Positions 46,800 through 57,257 of a stretch of 61,314 nucleotides of DNA are shown piece after piece. Under the pieces are notes generated by a model that worked only from the letters and a program-made list of their open reading frames with translations, was not told the origin of the DNA and searched no databases. The stretch's first letter is position 1; each line of letters begins with the position of its first letter. The position numbers and the translations under genes are program-made. The DNA is from Bondarzewia mesenterica (lineage: Eukaryota; Basidiomycota; Agaricomycetes; Russulales; Bondarzewiaceae), in NCBI GenBank assembly GCA_004802705.1, contig SGPL01000145.1, forward strand, positions 784 to 62,097, given 5' to 3'.

Positions 46800-48397
46800 A
46801 TGAGATTAATTGCTGTAGTGCGTGCTTCTCCTGCGTTTTTGCGTTGCAATTGACGATGTTGGTGCTACTGTACTATTGACTCGACCATTTGTGCGACCTG
46901 GCAAGTGCACTCTCTTTCCGTGGCTCTGTTCAATATCGCCACTGTCACTCCACTCTGCCGCACACATTGACATAATTATCTGCTCGGACCGTCCAATTCT
47001 TCATGCGCGTTGTAGAACAACCCAAGCTGGAGCCGCATTGTACGTGCGGATAGATCTCCGGTCATAATAAAGTCCTGCAGCGTGCACCTTTCGGTAGCAA
47101 ACCGGTATGAATGGCTACTTCAAATTTTGCCGTGAGCCTTTTATCTTTGCGTGTTTACATCCACCTGCCCTCACAATTGTTTTCATCGTGTGGATGGCGT
47201 GCAATGTAAGGTTTTATCGTCTATTAATATTTATCGCCCTATGCTACTCGTAAGTAATGACCGATCAGTTCATGCATTGTCAGCTACCACCTTTTGGAGC
47301 ATACGTCCAGGACGTCCACGAATTTCCGAGGGATCAAACCGTTGCTGTAGGTCTTAATTTCTGATAGCATCGTAAACGACGACGCCTGCAGCCCCGCGGA
47401 TTTATCCATCCTACTAGTCTACATCAGCTTCGTAAACGTGGGTAGCGCATGGTGAGTACGAATGCCTGTCTATAAATTGTTCATTGACTAGAAGCATCGA
47501 ATCCTTGGGTAGAAACGTTGGGTTGGTCATCGATAATGGCATCCCAATACTTGGCTTGCATATACAAACGCGCACTCTGGATAGTAGATATGACTCCGAT
47601 TTCATCGTTTCAGATTTACTTAACCCCATGTGTCCTTCATGATCAGTTGCCCATGTGTAGAAGCTCCGAGACCCCTTGTGGTTCGCCACCTTGCTTCCAA
47701 TGCGTTATTTTCTAAATAGCATGCGCAAGTTCGTCTCCCTTCTTTCATTTTGACACATTGAAACCACCAATTAACTAGGCCTCTCGCTCTTGATAACGTC
47801 ACAGGTTGTATAAGCTATATTATGAAGTAAACATTAAAATTGCTCTTCTCGATGAATGGTGCATAATGTGATCGGCCTGATTCGAGCACCTCTTGCGAAA
47901 CAGCATGAAGTTTCGGTAGACAACGTGTTCTATCCCAGAGAAGAGCTATGCATGAGATCATTTATCCCGGCGCTATATGTACTGTCTTGTTGCTCTCATT
48001 CAAGTTGCTTGTTTTTGAGATGTGCTGACCTTGGGAATGTGCTATTATACGTTTGTCCACCATCCCTAACGCGACTCTACTGCCACAGAACTTGTCTGTG
48101 AGTTCCTCTCATCACCGGGGACCTGATTCACTGTAAGCGACTTCATTCATGCTTTCGGTGAAACTGATGCTCCGTATGTGTCACTATCAATGGCAATTTT
48201 TGCTAGATTTTTCTTCAGTGCAAAGGCAACTCGTGGTTATTCAAGTATCGTAATCCATTATATGCGAATCCTTTTCTGGTATCAACTTCTTGTACATCCG
48301 TGGGATGGTTCTCCAGAGTCACGGACGGGAAACACGGTACGTGATATATATATACTGGCTTTACTTATCGTAACTCCCGTTCCTTCAAGCATCCACC
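46800..48397. other. Gene-poor region, 1.6 kb
   Basis: Between the orphan gene and the second ICMT copy. Open frames at 47414-47689 and 47856-48101 show no domain. I looked for remnants of a third methyltransferase copy and saw none. Confidence 0.45.
48344..48355 (+). promoter_or_regulatory. TATA-like ATATATATATA
   Basis: Alternating AT run about 45 bases before the ATG of the second ICMT copy. Confidence 0.4.
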
Positions 48398-49153
48398 ATG
48401 TCTGCACTGCGAGCTACACTCGTTGTCGTAGAGGCCCTCTGCGTCCAATTTGCTACCACCCCACCAAACAAAAGCCCAAACCAGGGTCGCTACCATACGG
48501 AAGAGATTCTCATCTTGCGCGCCGCTCCTTTCATTTTCGCGGTCAGTTGGCCCTAACTGCTCACGGCATCGACATCTATACTTACATGCATCATCTAGCT
48601 TCAACAACCCTTGATATGGTTTTGCGCGTTGCTCGACATTCTCGTCCTCTTCCCGCCCGATTCTATCCCACTTTTCTCTCATATCCAATTTACCCCTCGT
48701 CTTCAGTCGCATTCAACTCGGAGCCCTGAAGTCACTCCACTCTTCCTCCTTGGATTCGCAGCAGTTCTTCTTGGCACCGTAATTCGGACCACCTGCTTTC
48801 GAGCCCTAGGACATCTCTTCACGTTCGACCTGGCCGTTTTAGAGGGACATAAGCTCGTGACATCCGGCCCTTATGCATACGTCCGCCACCCAAGCTATTG
48901 CGGCTCACTCCTCCTCGTCTTTGGCCTCCCTTTATCTCAGTTCACGCGCGGCAGTTGCCTGGTCGAAGGTGGCTTGCTGGATCCTCGTGGCGTATTCATT
49001 GTCTTACTGTGGGCATCGTGGTGGATATGGGCTGTAGCAGTGGCAGTTCGTCGTGCTTATGCTGAAGATGAGGAGATGAAGAAGCAGTTCGGCAAAGAGT
49101 GGGAAGGTTATGCGGCGAGAGTGCGGTGGTGGTTTTTCCCGGGGCTCATGTGA
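48398..49153 (+). CDS. Isoprenylcysteine carboxyl methyltransferase, copy 2
   Basis: A paralogue of the gene at 45106. Exon 1 (48398-48541, MSALRATLVVVEAL) joins in phase 0 to 48599-49153 across a 57-base intron; 232 residues. Conserved parts are RTTCFRALGHLFTFDL, LVTSGPYAYVRHPSYCGSLL and EDEEMKKQFGKEW, equivalent to those of copy 1. It differs by a Gly/Leu-rich loop with SRGSC-like residues (TRGSCLVEGGLLD) and a different N-terminus. It may share the Ste14 reaction or be specialised; both copies keep the active-site region. Confidence 0.88.
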
Positions 49154-51170
49154 GCGATGCCACGAGTTCACTTTCTTGTAAGGGTTGCATCCTTCTGATC
49201 TCTTGCATGGATTCTATTCTTATTGAGTGATTCTTTTGCTCTGCACTTCTCAGCTTCATCGCGTCATATGAATGATAGACACTGACAGCCGTGGGTAATT
49301 CCTTGAAGATTCCGGGACCCCATATGTCCAATCTACTGTACTTCAAGTTATAGATTATATGATCCAGTGTATGTTTTCAGTCGACCACCGGCATTGACTA
49401 AGAAGATATGATGTCGTAACAGAATGTTCAAACCTGAGCTGTCACATGCTCCCTTCCAATCTTTGCTCAAACATGCTCCTTCGTCTGAGAGTCTGTCTTG
49501 GTCGTGCTAAGCGATAAATCCATCAGAAGAAGATTCTCGATCAAAAAGTCGCTCTGAATTACTATGTCGGCCTTCGAATTGCTACGGAATCAAATAAACG
49601 GGACATACATGGTCACGCCAATTTCGCAGCATATGACATTGCCAGGTGTTTGTCTTATAGGACCCAATCCATTATGGTATTAGTGACGCACAAAAGTACC
49701 AGGAACGGAGTAAAGCAAAGCTCAACTTCATCCAAACCATGGCATTCAAAAAGCATCAGACTTAAAGCCAGATAAGTGGTATTCGAGGCCCAAACGAATC
49801 AAAGCGGTTGCGATGCGTTCGTAGTTTCAGCCAAGAAATGTGAGCCCCGGCTTTTATCGAGTAGCAGGGAGGGGGGGAAAGAAGTGGCCTACTACTGTCA
49901 TAGAGATCATGGCGATGATTAGAACCAAAATCAGCCAGAGACTGGGAGTGCATGTGCATGCCAGTGAAGGAGTCAATTTATATTGTCTGAGCAGTGAGGT
50001 CAAAAAACCAAAGCCGCAATTATGGATATCCGAGTTCTCCCAAAAATGGAGCGACAAGACCGTGGCACTCAGCCCTTGACTTAGCCTATGCTCACTTATG
50101 ATGCGTAGAAGAATGATCAAATTGGCTCACTTACTTAGTTCTATCTCTCGAGTTGGCAGGAAGACCTCAAATTTCGAATTCAAATCGGAGCCTCATGTTT
50201 CGATCGGCGGCTCTGACTGTCTGTTCTTGGACGACAGGCTGTCTTGTGTGAAGCCTATTTTCCTCACTAAGTACATAACAGCATCCGCGCATATGCGCAA
50301 CTTGCGATATGTTCTCTATAAGCCTTTGCTGTTTTGATGGAGTTCTTGAAAATGAAAATAAAGTGAGAAGCACCAGGTTTAAGCGATTTACCGACTTTTG
50401 AGTTTTGACCTGTCGTCAAATGAGATACTGGATTGACTTATGGGTAGAATAGGTTGATTAGATCGTTCGACCATTCGATCAAATGCAAGCACAAGTGTAG
50501 AGACTTTGGCAAATGCAGAGTAAAAGATCATAAGTGCCGATCGCGCGTATCGGCGGATCGCACAACGCAGATTAAGTATTGTCATTTGTATCTGATGAAT
50601 ATGATATTGATCGACAGGAAAGTAAGGGGAAATACTTATTTAAAGGCCCAGTACGTGGTTCCAATATATATACTTTGTGTCGAAATTTGACCGTTACCGT
50701 TCCGACAGTGGATAATATTGCGATATTATTGTCGCCGCGGCGTCGACGGTGTGAATTCAATCTCTTCGGAGCTCTTCGGAGGCGCTCAGAGAGGCTCAGA
50801 GACGTTCAGATCTTCAGATCTCCCAGATGCTCGTCCCAACTTCTGTTACTACAATTCAAGTTCCAAGTTCCGGCATCTCTACAGTAAACGTCGTAAAAGT
50901 AAGCTTGTCGAGGCTTGGAACCTAAATATCTGACCACTGGCTAGGTACGTACCGGGACAGGTTCCGGTTGAGCTGATGCGCTGACGGTCAATCTACACTT
51001 ATCGCCTCTTCCATATGAATGAAACCAAACCAGTAGCTAGTAATGTAGCATCTCTTCTCTCAACCTCCATCTTGTTGAAACATTGACCTCGAACATACTG
51101 GGATCTAATCCATCTGTTTTCTTCTGAGATTTAGAGCTGAAGTTGCTACTAGGTCTCTAACGCTCTATAG
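49154..51170. other. Gene-poor region, 2 kb
   Basis: Mostly short open frames and AT-rich sequence, with a run of TTCAGA/CTCAGAG-like words near 50755-50830. A 102-residue frame at 50579-50887 starts at a non-ATG codon and has no domain. No gene is supported. Confidence 0.45.
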
Positions 51171-52420
51171 ATGGATCCTCTGACTTTCGTCTACAAGCGT
51201 GTTGAGAACCTAGACATTTCTTTCGATCTCTACCCCCCTCTTTCCCCTTACTCAGTTGTTGGCTCCCAAGTCCGCGTTACAGGCATAGCAGATATACAAG
51301 CTGTTCCTGCCGTAGTGTACTTTCATGGTGGTGGTATGACTGTCGGAACGCGAAAGAGCTGGTTTCCGACTTGGCTCCACCGTACGTTGGTGGCCTCCTG
51401 CATCCACATATATTTTAGACTCACGTTTTAGGACTTGCATACAACTCAAGAACGCACGACTGCCGCAGGAGTCGCGTTCATATCTGCTGACTACAGACTG
51501 ATGCCGCCTGCTACCGGACACGAAATACTCTCTGACATCTTGTCACTCCTCAACTTCGTTCGCCACTCCCTCAACCCGTTGTTATCGCGCAGATCTCCGA
51601 CTGCTACGCTTCTCCAGATCGATTCTGCCCGAATTGCAGTTGTAGGCTCCAGCGCAGGTGGTCTATGCTCATACCTCGCTGCAGCACACGCTGCGCCTAA
51701 GCCTAAAGCTGTTCTGTCAATGTACGGTTTAGGCGGATCTTTTTTGGTGCGTATGCTGCTCCAATCGAGTTTTCACATAGTAGTTCACTTACTGAGACTA
51801 ACGATGCTATGCCGCATTGACAGACGCCGCACTACCTCGCGCCGAAGCTGAAGCCATTCTTCCGTGGACGCGAGTTACTAGACGCCAGCTCAGACACGTT
51901 CGCTCCATTCCTTCATCCCTCTGTCAGATCCCTTCCATCAACAGCAGGCTCTGAGCTGGCGTATAAATACAGGGACTCGATGACACCTGCATATCCTGCT
52001 AACCCGCGGATGCTGCTTGCCAGGCTCTATCTTCAGCAGGGCACTTTCCTCGACTACTGGACTGGACTGCACGCACCTTCGCTCAGCGAGACACTGCGAA
52101 CGCAACTCGAGGACGCGGACCGATGCGGTTCGGCGATACCGCACGAGTCCCGCACATTGTTTCCCGAATTGCTTGTCTCCAAGGATTGGCCACCCACTTT
52201 CCTTGTACACGGCGAACTCGACAGCGCTGTACCCCTTGCTGATTCGCGCAACATGTGCGAGCTACTGAAAGGAGCGAACGTGGATGTGCAGTTGAGAGTT
52301 GTGGAAGGACAGGAACATTCGTTTGATTATCAGGCGGATGCCGACGATGAGGGGAAGTTTAAGTCTGTGTTCGACGAGGCCGTCGATTTTCTCATTGGAG
52401 CATTGCACTCAGGCGTGTAA
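51171..52420 (+). CDS. Alpha/beta hydrolase, HSL (hormone-sensitive lipase) family
   Basis: An esterase or lipase-like hydrolase. The ATG at 51171 follows a TATAG. The oxyanion-hole motif is YFHGGGMTVG, the nucleophile elbow GSSAGGLCSYL, and the last acid and base lie in FLVHGELDSAVPL and EGQEHSFDYQ. The order HGGG, GxSxG, D, H matches hydrolase fold 3. Two or three short introns separate exons, for example after LHR and before the segment ending ISADYRLMPPA. There is no signal peptide. Substrate unknown; many fungal members act on short-chain esters. Confidence 0.88.
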
Positions 52421-52782
52421 GCAGAAGGTTGAGGAGCATATCGGACGACATCATGAACCGATTTTACTCCGTAGCTGTATAATTACTTAGAGATTTGGGT
52501 GTGCTCCACGACTTTCCCCGCACAATTCGTCTGCAAATACGTCATGCAAAGGCTGCGACCGGGTTGATCGGGAGTTCCTGCTGCCAAAGACCTCTTCTGA
52601 TTGCCCAGCACTGAGTATTGCTGGCGAAGGACTCAGGGCATTGGACAGTGGGGCTGGACATGGACCGAGCGGCAGCCTTGGCGGGATCCTGCGAGATAGT
52701 CAGAGCCACATACCTCGAACCCAGTGACGAGGCAGTCCGCCGACTAGAGCGGCCGATTTGCCCGAACTGTTCAGGCCAGGCC
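52421..52782. other. Short intergenic region
   Basis: About 360 bases between the hydrolase stop and the small minus-strand gene. No supported feature. Confidence 0.4.
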
Positions 52783-53243
52783 CTATGCAGTTTCAGTAAC
52801 GAAGTCTGTGTGACTTAGCTCGAGCGCGATTGAATGATTTCCTATGATTTCTCGCTGATGAGTCCAATGCTGCAACTGAACAGGGGCAGCGATCGTCTGG
52901 AATCGTGGATGATGAAACACCTGATGTAGGCCAGTTGGATTGTGAAACGTGATGTATTTGGCCGACTTCGCTACCAGCGCAAATTCGTTCCCAGAATGGT
53001 ACGGAGAGATAGCTCTTCGGCGTAGTGAAACTTACCAGACGAGGGCTGGTTTTTCTTGGAGTTGGTAAGCAAAGGTTGTCCGTCATGAGAAAAAATAAAG
53101 CTGTCGACCTTGAGCAGTCTAGTACGGCGCAAGGTGGCCTGCTCCTTTTCGGGAGCGGATGCGGATGGACGAGATGGGCAGGAGCGACCTAGATACGACC
53201 CAAACGGTGGAGGGTCTCGCAGTTTGGAAAGAGATGGATCCAT
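52783..53243 (-). CDS. Small hypothetical protein
   Basis: A two-exon gene model: 53036-53243 (starting MDPSLSKLRDPPPFG) and 52783-52970, joined across a 65-base intron with GTAAGT donor and TAG acceptor, giving 131 residues in phase. I recognise no domain. The N-terminal half is basic and Pro/Ser-rich with the stretch RRTRLLKVDSFIF; the second half is His-rich. It is supported only by open frames, splice signals and phase, so it may be spurious. Confidence 0.4.
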
Positions 53244-53541
53244 TAGGTGCCGGTGGTTCTGCCATGCGTGGAAAACGAGGCGATGATTTTATGTGCGTTA
53301 TCGGAGCAGAGAAGGCAAGAAACCGGACAAACTGAGAGGAACCCTAACCCGAGAGGCAGTGTGGCGGCCCAAAGGGAGCAAAGAGGGAGCGCCCGCGTCT
53401 GAGTCTGTTACGTCGAGCACTAAACATGATTAGAAAACGACAAACCCAAGGTCAGTCTTTCCCCCGCGATCCTATTTCCGATATTGTCGTCATTTTCTCC
53501 TATCGCTTTGTGTTTCTTTCTTTTCTTTTCTTGCCATCATC

Positions 53542-55006
53542 ATGTCCGCTTCATCCTCATCCATCCCCGCGTCGTCCACCGCGTCGTCCACTTCCACGCC
53601 TTTTACGTCCCCAGGTGCCTCCTCTTCCTCTGCTAGCTTCACATCATCTCATCTCTCTTCCTCTCGCCCTCCAGCAGTCTCATCCAGTGTAACTAACTCT
53701 CAGTCTTCATCTTCTCTTTCAGGGTCTTCTTCTGCGCCCGTCGATACATCGTCCTCGGTGGGGCCTTCGTCATCCGCGCCTCCCACGACCACGACCCCCA
53801 CTTCATCACCAACACCCTCCCCTAGCTCGTCCCCGTCGCCGACTTCACAATCTCCATCCCCTTCTCCATCCCCTTCTCCTACTAGTTCCCCAGCTCCCTC
53901 CAGCTCTTCTTTCTTTCCATCAGCTTCCCCATCCTCTGCCCTTCCTCCATCTGCCTCTTCCGCCTCCTCCATCGCTGCTTCCTCCTCTGCTGTAGCCTCA
54001 TCCTCTGCAGCATTTTCATCTTCTCAGTCTTCCTCTTTGCTCGCACCCGTCACTTCAGTGGTCGCTACAACTGTCATGTACGTCCCGACCCGACCTTCCA
54101 TTCATATATATTATCTAATACGCCTTGCGTTTGCCGCACAGCGGCACAAATGCAGACGGGCAGACCTTTACCACCACCATCGCATCCACCCAAGTCATAA
54201 CCGCCTCTGCCGGCGCTTCTCACTCTTCTGGGTCCTCCAACACCGGTGCCATCGTCGGCGGTGTTGTAGGCGGTGTCGTTGGTCTCGCTCTTCTTATTTT
54301 ACTCGCCTGGTGCTGGCGCCGCAGGACTCGCAAAGACGACTTTGATGGTAATTTCGACCCGGATCGCGTCGTGCGCCATTCCGGTCACGGTCCCGTTGAT
54401 CTTGTGGATGGAGCTGAGGTCACTCCCTACTCGTATAATCCTGCACAGCCCCAGAGTGTTTCTGGTGGAACGGCGAACTCTAACGGTGGGATGAGGGAGC
54501 ACCAGGACGGAAAATCCTCAGTACTTACGGCTGGAATGGCTGGTACGGGCGCTGGTGCAGCTGCATACGGTGTGATGGGTCCGACCAGTGCGCCTCAAAC
54601 CGCCTCTCAATATGCACCGACGGCAAGTGACCCCAGCGAGTACCCCCGCTCTGATTCGTCATCGCACTATCCGTCCACCAGTCCCGCGGGCAGCACGCAT
54701 CCCTTGGGCGATTTCCGTCACCCGTCACCTGGCCCTTCGCTTCCCGCCACGCATTCCTCCGGCGGTGGCTCTTCGGGGCCGCCAGGTGCATGGCAAAATC
54801 CGAGGAGTGCGAAGGAGAGAGAAGCTATGGGGAACAGGAGAATGCCCGAGGGACCTGGTGGATTCACGCTGGCGAATGAAACGGAGGAAAGCAATGCTGG
54901 TTCAGGAGTGGTGCAACACCAGGACGGCGGACGTGTGCAGCCAGAGATAGAGCCGTTGAACGAGATTCCGCCTGCATACGAATCAATCTCGCCGGACGAG
55001 CGCTGA
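53542..55006 (+). CDS. Ser/Thr-rich single-pass membrane protein A
   Basis: A probable cell-surface or wall-associated protein. About 180 residues of very Ser/Thr/Pro-rich sequence, ending SVVATTV, are spliced (intron near 54077-54141) to GTNADGQTFTTTIASTQVI. A membrane helix follows (GAIVGGVVGGVVGLALLILL) with a basic stop-transfer (WRRRTRK). A long cytoplasmic tail contains repeats of Gly, Ser and Pro and ends near EIPPAYESISPDER, which includes a PPxY motif (WW-domain ligand). No typical N-terminal signal peptide is seen, so the membrane helix may be the only targeting signal. The organisation resembles Wsc/Mid2-type stress sensors, though no WSC cysteine domain is present. The gene is convergent with protein B. 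Confidence 0.72.
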
Positions 55007-55458
55007 GCAGTGCCGATTACAGGCCTTGATGATCATTGGATGCCTGACCGTCCTTGAATGGAGTGTTGTCTTATGCTTGTTCTCCTTAACCTAAAGTTCT
55101 TCGTCTGTCTGCCATTCACGTCTGACGACTTCCATGCTCTATTTGTACCTCTTCCCCATATTCAGCTCGACCATACATCATTCACGCCATGTCATTGATA
55201 GTATCATAAATATCGCGCAACCCAATATAAAGTATTCTCGTCCTTACGCCAAAATGTCACTCATTAAATAACATGAGACAAAGAGCAAAGCAAAAGTCCT
55301 GCCAAAACGTGCAAAAGGACGCACAAGGAATTAACGGCGTATGTTCATAAAATCATGAGGTTCGTAGATGGGTGCTAAGGTCCTTGTGCTGAATTATCCC
55401 TCCAAACGAAAACAACCATGCTGTAGTCCCTTGCAATCACACCGCAAAGTTCAAAAAA
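55007..55458. other. Convergent intergenic region
   Basis: Between the two Ser/Thr-rich membrane protein genes. Only their 3' regions; no other feature. Confidence 0.5.
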
Positions 55459-57064
55459 CTACATCGCAAGCCCAGCACCAGTGCTGCCCTCATGTCCGAC
55501 TCCGATGCTGGCACCACCACCTGAGCTCCGATCCCTTGGCGACCGTTCCAACCAGTTTCGCGGAGAGGTTGGGGAGTCGTCCTTCCAAATTTTAGGACGC
55601 GTGGGCGTAGTGGGCGACTCGCCATCCCCATGCACGTCCGGATTCGTCAGTATCAATGGGCTAGGAGTGTACGATGCCCTCCGTGATCTCGGTATCAAGC
55701 CAGTCTGCGAGCCCGTGCTCATGTCCCGATCGTGTCCGTGTCCAAGATCTGATCCTGAGCCTTCGAGCCGCAGAGATAGTGAATCCCGCGACTCGTCTGC
55801 ATCGAAACTTGCACCTCCGCGTATGCGCGGGGTGTCCGAACCAGAGCTGGGACGTGGGGGGGATGAGGATGGACCCATGACGCCGTCCACTATGCCGCTC
55901 AAGTCGACCTTGCTGGAAGGGCCAGTAAGGGGGTCGCGTAGACGACTGCCAGCACCCGGGGGAGGCCAAACTGCTTCCTGGAATATCGACCCTGATTCTG
56001 AAGCACGTGCGCGGAAGAGACGCGGTGGGAGTTCGTATGGCGGGTCGCCAGAACCACTATGGTGAGAGGCGAAGGGATCGTCTCGATACTGTCCAGGCAC
56101 GACGGGATCGTCCATGTCCTCGCCTGCGAGGAAGGCAGAGCGAGAGGGAGGTTTGTGTCGCAAAGAAGCGTACTCGCGCTTTTTAATGCGTCGGCGGAGG
56201 TACCACAGGATGGCAAGGGCAAGAACAAAGGCTACGACGCCGCCTACGGCTGAGCCTGCTATGATAGCAGTTCGTTGGGAGGTGGAAATGCTCGGGGGTG
56301 GCGAGGAAAGGGAAGTCACTACTGTCGTCGGTATCTATGAATTCGTCAGAGAGTGGATATTGATAAATATGCAGTCGAAATTGTGAGTACTGTGAATTGT
56401 TCTGCAAAGGAGGCAGTGCACATACAGTCGTGGGCGTCCCGTTGACTTCGGTGGTGACAAGGGATGTGAATGTGGTGAGCGAAACATTGCTAGTGGAAGT
56501 TGCTTGGCTCGATGAAGGTGAGGAAGTGAGGGAGAAGGTGGATGTTGAATCAGTGGTCACCGTCGACGAAGTAGCTACGGTCGAGGATATCGGAGATGTG
56601 CTAGTGGGAGATGAGGATGTCGATGAAGGCGGAGTCGAAGAAGGCAACGTAGAAGACGTCGAGGATATTGATGAGGAGGCCAAGGTAGGACTCGTCGAAG
56701 ACCGGGGAATTGACGAGCTTGACGAGCTGGAGATGGATGAGAACGGGCAAGGTAGTTCAGAAGTACGAAAGCGTTCAACTCACGATATGATGACAGACTG
56801 AGACTGAGATTCAGAAACTGAACTGCTGCCCGAGGACGGGCTGGAAATGTCCTGCGAAGAGGACGGTGACTGGCTGACACTCGATGGAGTGTTAGTCACA
56901 GACGAGGGGGCGCTGGTGGCGGTCGCACTGCTAGTAGTGTCAGACGGAGTGGCACCTGGAGCGGAAACGGAAGCTGTTGTGGACGGGACGGGGATGTCTG
57001 TCTGTCTCGGAGGGAGAACCCTCAGTCGCCTCTTTGGATAAGTCGCGAGTTTGAACAGCTCCAT
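55459..57064 (-). CDS. Ser/Thr-rich single-pass membrane protein B
   Basis: Organisation similar to protein A. The start is MELFKLATYPKRRLRVLPPRQ, then a Ser/Thr/Pro-rich ectodomain (introns near 56730-56790 and 56335-56425). A membrane helix (AIIAGSAVGGVVAFVLALAILW) is followed by YLRRRIKKREY. The cytoplasmic part has DPPYELPPRL, which holds a PPxY motif, and a Ser/Arg-rich tail ending GSTGAGLAM. It has no standard signal peptide. The ectodomain is low complexity, so its length may differ between strains. It is divergent from the HECT ligase with 193 bases between the starts. Confidence 0.72.
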
Positions 57065-57257
57065 AAGTCTAATGGATGAACATTCTTTTCTTTTCTTTTC
57101 TACGGCTTGAACTTTGGTAAGGAACGAGATGGAGGGAAGTTGTCACATCAATATTGAAATGAGCCTGCGGCAATGCACTATCACGTGATCAAAACGCCTA
57201 CGCATTCGCTCCTCCGCGAGCACGATATTATTGTCCACAAACCTGCTTACTCCCCTC
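57065..57257. promoter_or_regulatory. Bidirectional promoter, membrane protein B / HECT ligase
   Basis: 193 bases between two outward-facing start codons. A TTCTTTTCTTTTCTTTTC pyrimidine tract (57089-57106) lies close to the membrane-protein start. No TATA box. Confidence 0.5.

Noticed and set aside
28923..49153. A biosynthetic or pheromone gene cluster
   Set aside because: P450, aminotransferase, hydrolase, MAPKK and ICMT genes are spread among unrelated housekeeping genes, with no core synthase or pheromone gene.
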